A stretch of 64,000 bases of DNA from DASUPK01 sp963728875 (GTDB lineage Bacteria; Actinomycetota; Thermoleophilia; Solirubrobacterales; 70-9), in contig CAVSLJ010000001.1 of the NCBI GenBank assembly GCA_963728875.1, positions 434,001-498,000 on the forward strand, in the 5' to 3' direction. Under the pieces are notes generated by a model. That model made no database searches and was not told the DNA's origin. It worked only from the letters and a program-made list of their open reading frames with translations. Each line of letters begins with the position of its first letter. Positions within the stretch are counted from its first letter, which is position 1. The position numbers and the translations under genes are program-made. Positions 31,432 through 40,892 of the stretch are shown in pieces.

Positions 31432-33617
31432 CCGGCCTCGGAAGGCTCGGGCTCCGGCAGCGCCTGCTCGCCGGTGTCCTCGTGCAGCACGCGCCCGCCG
31501 CCCTGCGCGGTTGACGGCCACCAGATCTTGTCGCCGATCAGCTCCACTGCCGCCGGAACCATGATCGTCCGGACGATGAACGTGTCGAGCAGGATGCCGA
31601 GCGCGACCATGAAGCCGAGATCGAAGGTGAAGGTGACCGGCAGGGTCATCAGCACCGAGAAGGTGCCGGCCAGAATCACCCCGGCGCTCGTGATCACCGG
31701 GCCGGTTGCCGCGATGGCCCGGAGCATTCCCTCGCGAGTGCCGTGGTGCCGGGCCTCCTCCCGCACCCGGGCCATCAGGAAGATCGTGTAGTCGATCCCC
31801 AGCGCCACCAGGAAGATGAAGGCGAAGGTCGGGATCGACGCATCGAAGCCCGCGTCCCCGACCACGAACCGGATGAAGAGGATCGAGATCCCCAGCGTGC
31901 AGGCGAAGGAGAGGACCACGCTGGCCAGCAGGACCAGCGGCGCGACGACCGCCTGCAGCAGGATCCCGAGGATGATCGCCATCACCAGCAGCGCGAGCGG
32001 CACGATCAGCTTCAGGTCCCTCTCGGTCGCCTGGTTGTAGTCGTAGTTGATCGCCGTGCCGCCCCCGACCAGGGCTGTCACCCCCGGCGCGAGGTTGGCC
32101 ACCGAATCACGCATTTTGGGGACCAGGTCGAGCGCTGACACGTCGTTCGGATCCCCCTTCAGGATCACGTCGACGACCCTGATCTGTCCGTTCGTCGAGA
32201 CCTGCTGGGTCGGCAGCACGGCGGCGACCCCGTTGACGGACTTCAGCTTGGCCGCGGCCAGCGCGATGTCCCGCTCCGTCGGTGGGCCGCCCTGCCGCTC
32301 CACCAGCACCGTGGTGGGCGACAGCGTCCCCTTGGGGAAGTCCTCGCCGAGGACCTTGAAGCCCTCCACGCTCTCCACCGACTTCTTGAAGAAGGTCGTG
32401 CTCGAGTAATCGACCTTGTAGGCGATCAGGCCGAGCGCGCCGAGCAGGAAGACACCCGCGGTGACCGCGAGGGCCGGGGCCGGCCGGCCCAGGACCCGGT
32501 CTCCGAAGCGCCGCCAGAGGCCCGTGTGCGCCCGCTCCGCATGCTCCGGGTCGTAGGCGACGATGCTTCGCCTGGGCCAAAATCCCCGGCGGCCGAAGAT
32601 CGTCAGGAGCGTCGGCAGCAGGGTGAGCCCGGCGACCATCGCGGAGAACACGCCGATCGCCGCGACCGGGCCGAGCGACTTCGTGTTGCCCGACTCGGCG
32701 AGCGCGAGCACGAGCATCGCCAGCGTGACCGTCAGGCCGCTCGCCAGGATGGCCGGCCCGGCTCGTCTGACGGCGCGCTGCATGGCGTCGTGCTTGTCCT
32801 CGAGGCGGCGGAGTTCCTCCCTGTATCTGGAGACCAATAAGAGGCAGTAGTCGGTCCCCACACCGAACATCAGGACGACGATGATCCCGGTGCTGTTGGA
32901 GGAGACCGTGGCGCCGGACTTGGCGAAGAGGTAGATCAGTCCGGTCGCGAACTGGTAGGCAAGAAAGACGACGATCAGCGGAGAGATCGCCACCATCACG
33001 GAGCGGTAGATCGCGCCGAGCAGGACGAGCACGAGGATCGTCGTGGCCAGCAGCAGCTTGGTGTCGAGGTCGCTGAAGACCTCGTCCGCGTCGGTGTTGA
33101 AGCCGACGTCGCCGGTGACGTACACGTTCATGTCACCGTTGTTCGAGTCGGTGATGTCCCGCATCGCCTTGCCCCAGTCGGACTCGTGGTCGAAGTCCGT
33201 CGGGAACGTGTAGACGGCGTACGCCACCTGATGGTTCGCGGAGACGAGCTTCGCGGTGGGGCCGACCGGCGCCGGGATCACGGGCGGCTGGGTCCGGACG
33301 AGGGGAATCTTCGCCGGCTCAGCCTCGATCTTCTGCGCGTCCGAATGGATCGTCGCGAAGTTCGCCGGGGTCAGTCCGTCCTTGTTCTGGTAGACGACCA
33401 GGGCGAGCGCGGTCTCCTTGGCGGGGAACTCGTCGTCGAGGGTCCGGACGACCTCCGTCGACTCCGCGTTCGAAGGCAGGAACGATTCGGTGTCGTCGGT
33501 GGTGACGTCCGAAAGCTTGCTGCCGAGCGGGGACATCACGACGGCGGCGATGATCCAGATGACCAGCACCACCCACTTGGTGCGTCGACCCGCGACTATC
33601 GATGCCAGACCTCTCAA
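31428..33617 (-). CDS. MMPL/RND family transporter
   Basis: A 729-residue MMPL exporter resembling mycobacterial MmpL and SCO-type proteins. An N-terminal membrane helix (VVLVIWIIAAVVMSPLG) precedes a periplasm-facing domain; signatures are FGVGTDYCLLLVSRYREELR in the first half and VALGIDYTIFLMARVREEAR in the second. The C-terminal tail is short and acidic. The substrate is unknown. It diverges from the sigma factor gene across 111 bp. Confidence 0.9.
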   Translation of the reverse strand: MRGLASIVAGRRTKWVVLVIWIIAAVVMSPLGSKLSDVTTDDTESFLPSNAESTEVVRTLDDEFPAKETALALVVYQNKDGLTPANFATIHSDAQKIEAEPAKIPLVRTQPPVIPAPVGPTAKLVSANHQVAYAVYTFPTDFDHESDWGKAMRDITDSNNGDMNVYVTGDVGFNTDADEVFSDLDTKLLLATTILVLVLLGAIYRSVMVAISPLIVVFLAYQFATGLIYLFAKSGATVSSNSTGIIVVLMFGVGTDYCLLLVSRYREELRRLEDKHDAMQRAVRRAGPAILASGLTVTLAMLVLALAESGNTKSLGPVAAIGVFSAMVAGLTLLPTLLTIFGRRGFWPRRSIVAYDPEHAERAHTGLWRRFGDRVLGRPAPALAVTAGVFLLGALGLIAYKVDYSSTTFFKKSVESVEGFKVLGEDFPKGTLSPTTVLVERQGGPPTERDIALAAAKLKSVNGVAAVLPTQQVSTNGQIRVVDVILKGDPNDVSALDLVPKMRDSVANLAPGVTALVGGGTAINYDYNQATERDLKLIVPLALLVMAIILGILLQAVVAPLVLLASVVLSFACTLGISILFIRFVVGDAGFDASIPTFAFIFLVALGIDYTIFLMARVREEARHHGTREGMLRAIAATGPVITSAGVILAGTFSVLMTLPVTFTFDLGFMVALGILLDTFIVRTIMVPAAVELIGDKIWWPSTAQGGGRVLHEDTGEQALPEPEPSEAG

Positions 33618-33728
33618 ACGGACCTCCGTGTCGCTGCTTGCTTCCCGTTCGGCCCGCGACCCCCTGATACGGACTCAGGCGCCAGACTAACGATTCGCCT
33701 CGTTTGACACCCTGTGTAGAGGGCAACC

Positions 33729-34811
33729 ATGGCTGAGGAAATGAACGCGACGGCAGTGGAGCTCGACCCAGGCGTCGAGGAGCGTGTTGCCGCCCTGATC
33801 GAGGGCGGCCGCCCGGCGGATTGCGTCGACCTATCGGAGGTTGATTCGTTGGTCCAGGAGATGAATCTCTCGGACGAAGAGGAGCAGGCCGTGCACGAGC
33901 GCATCGAAGCCGCTGGGCTGTCGATCGAGGACGACTGCGGCAAGGCGCAGGCCGAGCAGGCCGGCTACCGCAACGGCGAGCTCGCCGAGCAGACCACCGA
34001 CGCCCTCCAGCTCTTCTTCAACGAGATGCGCAAGTACCCCCTGCTCAGCAAGGAGGAGGAGATCGAGCTCTCCCAGGCAATCGAGCGCGGTGACCTCCAG
34101 GCAAAGGAGCGCCTGATCAACTCGAACCTGCGGCTGGTCGTCTCGAACGCGCGGCGCTACATGCGCCAGGACCTCAACCTGCTCGACCTGATCCAGGAGG
34201 GCATCCTGGGCCTGATCCGGGCCACGGAGAAGTTCGATTGGCGCAAGGGCTACAAGTTCTCCACCTACGCGACCTTCTGGATCCGGCAGGCGATCCAGCG
34301 GGCCCTGGAGTCGAAGGAGCGCACCATTCGCGTTCCCAACCAGGTCGCGCAGCGCGAGCGCAAGGTGATGCGGGTCGAGCGCGAGCTGGCGACCAAGCTC
34401 GGTCGCGATCCGACCACCGAGGAGATCGCCAAGGAGGCCGAGCTCGAGCCGGCGCAGGTCGAGGAGATCCGCGACCTGACCAGAGTCGTCACCAGTCTCG
34501 ACAGGCCGGTCGGCGACGAGGACGCCTCCGCGCTCGGCGAGTTCATCCGGGACGAGCGCAGCGGCCCGGCGGAGGAGGTTCAGCTGAGCCTCGCCGACGC
34601 GACCCTGCGGAGCGCGGTCGACGAGCTGCCCGAGGACGAGCGCAAGGTGATCCAGCTGCGCTACGGCATCAACGGCGACGAGCCCACCCCGCTGCGAGAG
34701 ACCTCGCGCCGGCTCGAGCTCAAGCCGAGCGAGGTCAAGCAGCTCGAGGAGCGCGGCCTCAGCCGTCTGGCGCAGGCTCGCGAGGTCGAGGCGCTCCGAG
34801 ACGCGGCGTAG
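33729..34811 (+). CDS. Sigma-70 family RNA polymerase sigma factor, RpoD-like
   Basis: A 360-residue group 1/2 sigma factor. An acidic, region-1.1-like N-terminus (about 1-85) is followed by region 1.2 (FFNEMRKYPLLSKEEEIELS), region 2 with LLDLIQEGILGLIRATEKFD and YKFSTYATFWIRQAIQRAL, region 3, and region 4 with VIQLRYGI and the helix-turn-helix. Length and region 1.1 fit a primary-type or stress-type group 2 factor; a single window cannot tell which. In region 4 the usual TLEEIG is replaced by LRETSRRLELKPSEVKQLEE. AGAGGG precedes ATG 33729. Confidence 0.92.
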   Translation: MAEEMNATAVELDPGVEERVAALIEGGRPADCVDLSEVDSLVQEMNLSDEEEQAVHERIEAAGLSIEDDCGKAQAEQAGYRNGELAEQTTDALQLFFNEMRKYPLLSKEEEIELSQAIERGDLQAKERLINSNLRLVVSNARRYMRQDLNLLDLIQEGILGLIRATEKFDWRKGYKFSTYATFWIRQAIQRALESKERTIRVPNQVAQRERKVMRVERELATKLGRDPTTEEIAKEAELEPAQVEEIRDLTRVVTSLDRPVGDEDASALGEFIRDERSGPAEEVQLSLADATLRSAVDELPEDERKVIQLRYGINGDEPTPLRETSRRLELKPSEVKQLEERGLSRLAQAREVEALRDAA

Positions 34812-34832
34812 CGCCCGCTCGTCGCGGCGGCG

Positions 34833-35879
34833 TTATGGCGAAGCCGTGGCTCGCAACGCCAGCACCCGGTTCACCGACGACTCGAACTCCGCCCGAACCA
34901 GGGAGCCGTCGCCCAGCCCGCGGGCGAGCGCCCGTTGGGCCCGTGCGGCGTCGCCGAGATCCGTGAAGAGTGCGAGGTCCGTGCCGGCCCTGGCGGCGGC
35001 CAGGGCCGTCTTGGCAGGGCCGCCGACCGCCCTCGCCGAGACCGAGCCCAGCGAGTCGCTGATCGAGACCCCCTGGAACCCGAGCCGGTCGCGGAGCTCG
35101 CCCGTGGCGACCGCGCGAGAGAGCGCCGCCGGCTTGCCGGAGAGCGCCGGGTAGATCGCCGTGCTCAGCATCACCATCGAGCCGCCCGACTGGATGAAGC
35201 TCGAGTAGGGCCGCTCGTCGGCGCTGCGGAGCTTCGCCGCCGGCAGGCGGATCTTCTGCACCGCATTGTCGGTGTTGACGCGGGCATCCCCCAGCCCCGG
35301 GAAATGCTTCGCGGTCGCCGCCACGCCGCCGGCCACCAGGCCCCGGGCGAAGCCGGAACCGATCTCGGAGACGGCCGTCGGGGTGCGTGCAAAGGTCCGC
35401 CCCTCCTCCTCGATCGCCCGTCCAGGGCGGCCAAGATCAAGCACCGGGGCCAGGTCGACGTTCACCCCCATCGAACCCAGGCTCGCACCGGTCGCGCGCC
35501 CGAGCCGCTCGGCGAACGCAGCGCCGCGGCCCCCGGTCAACTGCGCCGATGGCTTCGGGGGTCCCGGCAGCCGTCTGACGAGGCCACCCTCCTGATCGAC
35601 CGCGACCAGCAGCGGCTCGGTCATCGTCGCCGGCCGCGGGATTGCCTGGAGCTCGGAGGTCAGGCGGCGCACCGAGCGTGCGCTCCCGACGTTCCCGTCG
35701 AAGAGGATCACTCCCGAGACCTGGCCCGCGGAGATCATCCGCCGCAGCGCCTTCGGCGGATGATGCCCCGAGAAGCCGGTGATCACCCGAGCTCCGGCGA
35801 GTTGCTCGTCGTTCATGACCGTCGTCGGGGACGCTGTCAACACGATCGAGAGCGCCGCGACTGCCAGGTTTCCCAGCAC
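34833..35879 (-). CDS. Glycoside hydrolase family 3 N-terminal domain protein (NagZ-like, atypical)
   Basis: A 348-residue protein with a hydrophobic N-terminus that may be a signal peptide (LAVAALSIVLTASPTTV). GH3 segments are LVAVDQEGG (about 91-99), VNVDLAPVLDLG, KHFPGLG (191-197) and VSISDSLG with Asp275 at the nucleophile position. In NagZ the KHFPGHG loop is followed by an Asp-His general acid/base dyad; here it reads LGDARVNTDNAV, with no His after the Asp. It may therefore be a different glycosidase/phosphorylase or an inactive binder. TATACC lies 8 nt before GTG 35879. Confidence 0.8.
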   Translation of the reverse strand: MLGNLAVAALSIVLTASPTTVMNDEQLAGARVITGFSGHHPPKALRRMISAGQVSGVILFDGNVGSARSVRRLTSELQAIPRPATMTEPLLVAVDQEGGLVRRLPGPPKPSAQLTGGRGAAFAERLGRATGASLGSMGVNVDLAPVLDLGRPGRAIEEEGRTFARTPTAVSEIGSGFARGLVAGGVAATAKHFPGLGDARVNTDNAVQKIRLPAAKLRSADERPYSSFIQSGGSMVMLSTAIYPALSGKPAALSRAVATGELRDRLGFQGVSISDSLGSVSARAVGGPAKTALAAARAGTDLALFTDLGDAARAQRALARGLGDGSLVRAEFESSVNRVLALRATASP

Positions 35880-35887
35880 GCGAGCAC

Positions 35888-35893
35888 GGTATA
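35888..35893 (-). promoter_or_regulatory. -10 element in the GH3/cupin divergent promoter
   Basis: TATACC on the minus strand is 8 nt before GTG 35879. The overlapping plus-strand TATAGC (35890-35895) may serve the cupin gene, 11 nt before GTG 35907. Confidence 0.45.
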
Positions 35894-35906
35894 GCCTCGA
35901 TTAGCG

Positions 35907-36293
35907 GTGGCCGACTACGCGATCAAGAACCTGCGCGAGGTGGAGGACATCGCCGTCGAGGGCGGCGTCTCCGACTACATCGAGGCGCGCTTCGCTCACG
36001 AGGATCTGGGCTCCGAGCGCAGCGGAATCTCGTACCAGGTGATGAAGGCCGGGCAGCGCCAGCCGTTCGCTCACAAGCACGGAGAGATGGAGGAGATCTA
36101 CGTCGTGATCTCCGGGACCGGCCGCGTGAAGCTCGATGACAAGGTCGAGGACGTCGGGCCCTTCGATGCGATCCGGATCGCCCCATCCGTGGTCCGGGCC
36201 TTCGAGGCCGGGGACGACGATCTGGTCCTGCTCGCCTTCAGCCCGCGCGCCAAGGGCGACGCGGAGATCGTCCAGGACTTTTCCTGGGACTAG
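35907..36293 (+). CDS. Cupin domain protein
   Basis: A 128-residue single-domain cupin. The first motif is HKHGEMEEIYVVISG, with two His and one Glu as candidate metal ligands; the second motif region is PFDAIRIAPSVVRAFEAG, where the usual final His is replaced by Val-Val-Arg, so metal binding may be weak. GTG 35907 is the likely start. It is just upstream of bioB with a 30-nt gap, but that gap carries its own -10. Function unknown. Confidence 0.82.
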   Translation: MADYAIKNLREVEDIAVEGGVSDYIEARFAHEDLGSERSGISYQVMKAGQRQPFAHKHGEMEEIYVVISGTGRVKLDDKVEDVGPFDAIRIAPSVVRAFEAGDDDLVLLAFSPRAKGDAEIVQDFSWD

Positions 36294-36310
36294 GCGTCCG
36301 GGCACGTTCA

Positions 36311-36316
36311 TAACTT
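36311..36316 (+). promoter_or_regulatory. -10 element of the bioBFD operon
   Basis: TAACTT ends 7 nt before GTG 36324, fitting leaderless transcription of bioB. Confidence 0.5.
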
Positions 36317-36323
36317 TCGGGGG

Positions 36324-37460
36324 GTGCCACCCCTGATCAGCTTCGAAGAGGCCCTCACCCTGGGCGCGCTTGCGGACCACGAGGAGATCGGCGCACTGGT
36401 CGAGCGCGCCTGGGAGGTCCGGCAGGACCGCTTCGGCGACTCGACCGACATGTGCTCGCTCGTCAACGCCAAGTCGGGCGGTTGCGCCGAGGACTGCGGA
36501 TTCTGCGCCCAGTCCCGCTACGCCGAGGCCGACACGCCGATGCACGCGATGATGGAACCGGAGCAGATCCTCGAGCACGCCAAGGCGGCGGAGGCTGCCG
36601 GCGCCCACCGCTTCTGCATGGTCACCCAGGGCCAGGGTCTGTCCAAGCGCGACTTCGCCAAGGTCCTGGAGGGCGCCCGGCTGGTCTCCGAGCAGACCAA
36701 TCTGAAGCGCTGCGCCTCGATCGGCCACATGTCGGCCGAGCGCGCCAGGCAGCTCAAGGACGCGGGCATCCAGCGCGTGCACCACAACGTCGAGTCCTCG
36801 CGCTCGTACTACCCGGAGGTCTCGACCACCGTCCGCTACGAGGGCCGGGTGCGGACGATCGACGCGGTCAAGGAGGCGGGGCTCGAGACCTGCGTCGGGG
36901 GCATCCTCAACCTGGGCGAGTCGCCGCGGCAGCGGGTGGAGATGGCCTTCGAGTTGGCGGAGCTCAATCCCGACTCCGTGCCCATCAACCTGCTCAACCC
37001 CCGCATCGGGACCAAGTTCGGCGACCGCGAGCTGATGGACCCGTGGGACGTCGTCAAATGGGTCGCGATCTTCCGGCTGATCCTGCCCGACGCCCTCTTC
37101 CGCCTCTGCGGTGGCCGCGTCGAGAACCTTCAGGACCTGGCGCCGCTCGCCGTCAAGGCTGGTCTGAACGGCGTGATGATGGGCAACTTCCTCACCACCC
37201 TCGGGGTCGAGCCGGCGGAGGACCGGGAGATGTTCGAGGAGCTTGGCCTGAACGTGGCGAGGCAGCCCGACAACGGCGCCAATCCGCGGCCGGATAACCG
37301 CTCGGGCTGGCTGGAGGGCGAGACGCCGCACACCCCCATCGATGAGCTGGTCGACAGGCAGGTCGACGCGAACTTCTGGGACCCCTCGACTCAGCTCCGG
37401 GTGGTGAAGAAGAAGGGGAAGGTCCCGGCGTATCCCGAGCCGGCCGGCTGGGGCGATTGA
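36324..37460 (+). CDS. bioB: Biotin synthase
   Basis: A 378-residue radical-SAM enzyme that inserts sulphur into dethiobiotin. The [4Fe-4S] motif is GGCAEDCGFCAQS with Cys54, Cys58 and Cys61. Other conserved segments are CSLVNAKSG, RCASIGHMS, HHNVESSRSYYPEV, CVGGILNLGES and INLLNPRIGT; LCGGRVENLQ follows. It is somewhat longer than E. coli BioB, with a lysine-rich C-terminal extension (VVKKKGKVPAYPEP). First gene of bioB-bioF-bioD; its TGA overlaps the bioF TTG by two bases. Confidence 0.95.
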   Translation: MPPLISFEEALTLGALADHEEIGALVERAWEVRQDRFGDSTDMCSLVNAKSGGCAEDCGFCAQSRYAEADTPMHAMMEPEQILEHAKAAEAAGAHRFCMVTQGQGLSKRDFAKVLEGARLVSEQTNLKRCASIGHMSAERARQLKDAGIQRVHHNVESSRSYYPEVSTTVRYEGRVRTIDAVKEAGLETCVGGILNLGESPRQRVEMAFELAELNPDSVPINLLNPRIGTKFGDRELMDPWDVVKWVAIFRLILPDALFRLCGGRVENLQDLAPLAVKAGLNGVMMGNFLTTLGVEPAEDREMFEELGLNVARQPDNGANPRPDNRSGWLEGETPHTPIDELVDRQVDANFWDPSTQLRVVKKKGKVPAYPEPAGWGD

Positions 37461-38647
37461 TCCAGCTGGGTCAGCGGCTGGAGGAGCTGGAGTCCGAGGG
37501 GCTGCGCCGGCGCCTTCGCGTTGTCGACGGGCCGCAGGGCCCCGAGGTGATGCTCGACGGCCGCCCGGTGCTGCTGCTCTGCTCGAACAACTACCTCGGG
37601 CTGGCCGACCACCCGCGCCTGCGCCGCGCGGCGGCGGACGCCGCGCTCGGGTTGGGAACCAGCTCGGGCGCCTCCCGGCTGATCTCCGGCTCGATGTCCA
37701 TCCACGCGGACCTCGAGGCGAAGCTGGCGGACTTCGAGGGCACCGAGTCCGCGCTGCTCTTCGGCTCGGGCTACCTGGCCAACACCGGCGCGATCGCGGC
37801 CCTGGCGGGGCGCGGTGAGGTCATCTTCTCCGACGAGCTCAATCACGCCAGCCTGATCGACGGCTGCCGGCTGGCCCGCGCCGAGACCTTCGTCTACCGG
37901 CACCGCGACACAGAGCATCTCGAATGGGGCATGCGCCGTGCCGGGGGGCGTGGAGCTCTGATCGTCACCGACGGCGTCTTCTCGATGGACGGCGACATCG
38001 CCCCTCTCGACGAGCTCGCCACCCTGGCGCGGCGCCATCGCTGCCGGCTGATGGTCGACGAGGCGCACGCGACCGGCTGCCTCGGGCCCGGCGGCCGGGG
38101 CTCCGTTGCGGCAGCCGGGCTGACGGGCGAGGTCGACCTCATCGTCGGAACCCTGGGCAAGGCCCTGGGGGGCTATGGCGCGTACGTCTGCGGCTCGCGG
38201 GAGACGACGGACTTCCTGCTCAACACCGCGCGGCCGTTCATCTTCTCGACGGCGCCGCCTCCGCCGGCCGTCGCGGCGGCTGCGGCCGCCCTCGAGCTGC
38301 TGGCGGAGAGCCCGAAGCGGGTCGAGCGCCTCCGGGCGAATGCCGGTGCCCTCCGCGAGGGCCTGCGCTCCGAGGGACTCGAGCCCATCGGCGCGGACAC
38401 CCAGATCGTGCCACTCGTCATCGGCGAGGCCGAAGACGCGATGGCGGTCTGCGAGCAGCTCCTGGAGCAGGGGATCTTCGCCCAGGCGATCCGCCCCCCC
38501 ACGGTCCCGCCGGGGACCTGCCGGCTCCGCCTCACGGTGATGGCGACGCATCGCGTGGACGACCTGCGACGCGCCTCCAGGTTGATCGGCAAGGCGGTCC
38601 GAGAGCTCGGTGCTCACGACGCCCCGGCGCTCAGTGAGGCCGCCTGA
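37457..38647 (+). CDS. bioF: 8-amino-7-oxononanoate synthase
   Basis: A 396-residue PLP enzyme that joins pimeloyl-CoA or pimeloyl-ACP to alanine, the first ring-building step of biotin synthesis. The PLP lysine is Lys235 in GTLGKALGGYG. DEAHATGCLGPGGRGS (about 201-216) and SNNYLGLADHPRL are family hallmarks, as is GTSSGASRLISG. The start is TTG 37457, overlapping the bioB stop. Its own TGA overlaps the bioD ATG. 2-amino-3-ketobutyrate CoA ligase is the close alternative, ruled out by operon context. Confidence 0.94.
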   Translation: MIQLGQRLEELESEGLRRRLRVVDGPQGPEVMLDGRPVLLLCSNNYLGLADHPRLRRAAADAALGLGTSSGASRLISGSMSIHADLEAKLADFEGTESALLFGSGYLANTGAIAALAGRGEVIFSDELNHASLIDGCRLARAETFVYRHRDTEHLEWGMRRAGGRGALIVTDGVFSMDGDIAPLDELATLARRHRCRLMVDEAHATGCLGPGGRGSVAAAGLTGEVDLIVGTLGKALGGYGAYVCGSRETTDFLLNTARPFIFSTAPPPPAVAAAAAALELLAESPKRVERLRANAGALREGLRSEGLEPIGADTQIVPLVIGEAEDAMAVCEQLLEQGIFAQAIRPPTVPPGTCRLRLTVMATHRVDDLRRASRLIGKAVRELGAHDAPALSEAA

Positions 38648-39372
38648 TGCGAGGACTGTTCGTCACCGGTACCGGCACCGAGGTCGGCAAGACCGTGGTC
38701 GCCGCGACGATCGCGTCAACGGCCAGGGCGACGGGGGCCCGCGTCGCCGTCTTCAAGCCGGCGGTCAGCGGCCTGGACGACCACACGCTGAGGCCGGAGG
38801 TCTGGGAGAGCGCCCAGGAGCTGCCGGATCACGCCCTTCTCCGCTTGGCGGCCGGCTCGACGCAGGGCGACGAGCAGGTGGCCCCGTACCGTTACGGCCC
38901 CGCCGTCTCTCCTCACCTGGCGGCCGAGCTGGCCGGCGAGCGCATCGACCCCGACCACCTCCGCGGAGCCGCCCTGGCCGCGACGGAGGACGCCGACCTG
39001 TTGATCTGCGAGGGCGTCGGCGGCTTCCTGGTGCCACTCACCCCCGACTACCTGGTCCGGGACTTGGCTCAGGACCTGTCCTTGCCGGTCGTCATCGTCT
39101 CCTCACCGGGGCTCGGGACGATCAATCACACGCTGCTGACGATTCAAGCGGTCCGCGAGGCGGGCCTCGATGTCGCCGCGGTCGTGTTCACGCCCTGGCC
39201 GTTCGAGCCCTCCGCGATGGAGCGCTCCAACCTCGAGACCATCGAACGGCTCGGATCGGTCGCGGTCGAGACGCTTCCGCGCCTGGACCTCACCGACCCG
39301 GGAACCTGGCCCGCCCTCGGCGTCGGAACCGGGTCCCCGCGAGCAACCAGCAGCCTGCGCGAAGCTGCCTAG
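38647..39372 (+). CDS. bioD: Dethiobiotin synthetase
   Basis: A 241-residue P-loop carboxylase-like enzyme that closes the ureido ring of dethiobiotin with CO2 and ATP. The P-loop GTGTEVGKT is at 8-16, followed by FKPAVSGLDD with the catalytic-type Lys and CEGVGGFLVPLTPDYLVRDL. The nucleotide-specificity segment VVFTPWP is near residue 180. ATG 38647 is at the end of bioF with a one-base stop/start overlap. Converges on the MFS gene at 39369, overlapping by 4 bp. Confidence 0.93.
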   Translation: MRGLFVTGTGTEVGKTVVAATIASTARATGARVAVFKPAVSGLDDHTLRPEVWESAQELPDHALLRLAAGSTQGDEQVAPYRYGPAVSPHLAAELAGERIDPDHLRGAALAATEDADLLICEGVGGFLVPLTPDYLVRDLAQDLSLPVVIVSSPGLGTINHTLLTIQAVREAGLDVAAVVFTPWPFEPSAMERSNLETIERLGSVAVETLPRLDLTDPGTWPALGVGTGSPRATSSLREAA

Positions 39373-40892
39373 CGGGCCCCTGCGGGAACGACATCCTCGG
39401 CGACGGTCGCCTCGGGCACCGCGGCGACGGACTCCTCCGCCGCCTCGTGGGCATCCCCTCGCTTGGCGCGAGCACCACGAACCAGGGTCAGCGCCACGAC
39501 CAGCCCGGCGACGACCACGACTCCGGCCAGCAGCATCGCGCTGCTGAGCGCGTCGACGAAGGTCGCCCGCGCCTGCTCGGGTGCGGTGGCCAGCTGCGCG
39601 GGATCGAACCCGGAGCCGAGTTGAGCCTGGAAGATCGCGCCGGTCGCCGCGACGCCCACCGAGGCGCCGATCATGCGCGACATCTGCAGGACACCGGACG
39701 CCACACCGGACTTTTGAGCGCTGACCGCGTTCATCGCGGCGGTCGACATCGGCGACATCACCAGCGCGATCCCGATCCCCATCAGGACGAACGGGATGAC
39801 GAGCCCGGCGTAGGTCGTGCCCGTGTTGATGCCGGCGAACAGGAACATCGAGACGGCCAGCACCGCCAGTCCGGCGCTCATCGGTGTCGCGGGCCCAAGC
39901 CTGTCGGCGAGCCGCCCCGAGATTGGCGCGATCACCGCGATCACGATCGTCGTCGGCAGGAACCTGACCCCGGCCTCGAGAGCGCTGTAGCCGAGGATGT
40001 CCTGCATGTAGAGCGCCATGAAGAAGAACGTGCCCATCATGGCGAAGGTGATGATGAACGCGACCAGGTTCGAGCCGATGAACTGGCGGGTCTTGAAGAG
40101 CGCGAACTCCACCATCGGCGCGGAGACCCGGAGCTCGATCGCGACGAAGATCGCCAGGCCGATCAGGCCCCCGGCCAGCAGACCGAGGATCGAGGTGGAG
40201 GTCCAGCCCCAGCTGTTGCCCTCGATCAGGGCCAGCACGATCGCCGTCAGGCTCGCAGTCAGTGCGAACACGCCCGGGTAGTCCACCCGCCGGTCGATCG
40301 TCTCGTCACGCGACTCGCGCACGGCGAAGATCGTGGCGACGATGGCGCCGGCCGCGACCGGCAGGTTGATGAAGAAGATCGCGCGCCAGCTCACGTACTC
40401 GGTCAGGGCGCCGCCGACGACGGGGCCGATCGAGAGCGCCAGCGCGGAGACGCCGGCCCAGATGCCGATCGCCCTGCCTCGCTCGGCGGCGGGAAAGGTG
40501 TTGGTGATGATCGAGAGCGTCGCCGGCATCATCAGCGCGGCACCGATGCCCTGGATCGCGCGGCTGCCGATCAGCATCGCCGGGTCCTGCGCGATGCCCG
40601 CGGTCGCCGAGGTGATCGCGAAGATGATCACGCCGGTCATGAACATCAGCCTGCGGCCGAAGATGTCCCCGAGCCGCCCACCGGTTGCGATCAGGACGGC
40701 GAAGGTGAGCGTGTAGCCGTTGATGACCCACTCGAGCGCGGAGATCTGCGCGTGCAGGTCACGCTGGATCGAGGGCAGGGCGACGTTCACGACGGTGTTG
40801 TCGAGCATCACCATGAAGAGCGCGAAGCACATCGCTCCGAGCGTCCACCACTTGCGATTGTCGTCCGTGATCAGGTGCCGGTAACGGGTCAT
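39369..40892 (-). CDS. MFS transporter, DHA2 (EmrB/QacA) family
   Basis: A 507-residue drug:H+ antiporter-2 protein with about 14 membrane segments. Motif D1-like LDNTVVNVALPSI is in helix 1, motif A is GGRLGDIFGRRLMF, and motif C is in IGPVVGGALTEYVSWRAIFF. It is a close paralogue of the MFS protein at 41489. ATG 40892 overlaps the stop of the MarR gene (ATGA), so MarR and pump are translated together. Exports hydrophobic toxic compounds, by family inference. Confidence 0.92.
   Translation of the reverse strand: MTRYRHLITDDNRKWWTLGAMCFALFMVMLDNTVVNVALPSIQRDLHAQISALEWVINGYTLTFAVLIATGGRLGDIFGRRLMFMTGVIIFAITSATAGIAQDPAMLIGSRAIQGIGAALMMPATLSIITNTFPAAERGRAIGIWAGVSALALSIGPVVGGALTEYVSWRAIFFINLPVAAGAIVATIFAVRESRDETIDRRVDYPGVFALTASLTAIVLALIEGNSWGWTSTSILGLLAGGLIGLAIFVAIELRVSAPMVEFALFKTRQFIGSNLVAFIITFAMMGTFFFMALYMQDILGYSALEAGVRFLPTTIVIAVIAPISGRLADRLGPATPMSAGLAVLAVSMFLFAGINTGTTYAGLVIPFVLMGIGIALVMSPMSTAAMNAVSAQKSGVASGVLQMSRMIGASVGVAATGAIFQAQLGSGFDPAQLATAPEQARATFVDALSSAMLLAGVVVVAGLVVALTLVRGARAKRGDAHEAAEESVAAVPEATVAEDVVPAGAR

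Noticed and set aside
36294..36323. A biotin riboswitch or BirA-type operator before bioB
   Set aside because: The gap is only 30 bp, holds a -10 element, and shows no palindrome. No biotin riboswitch class is known to me.
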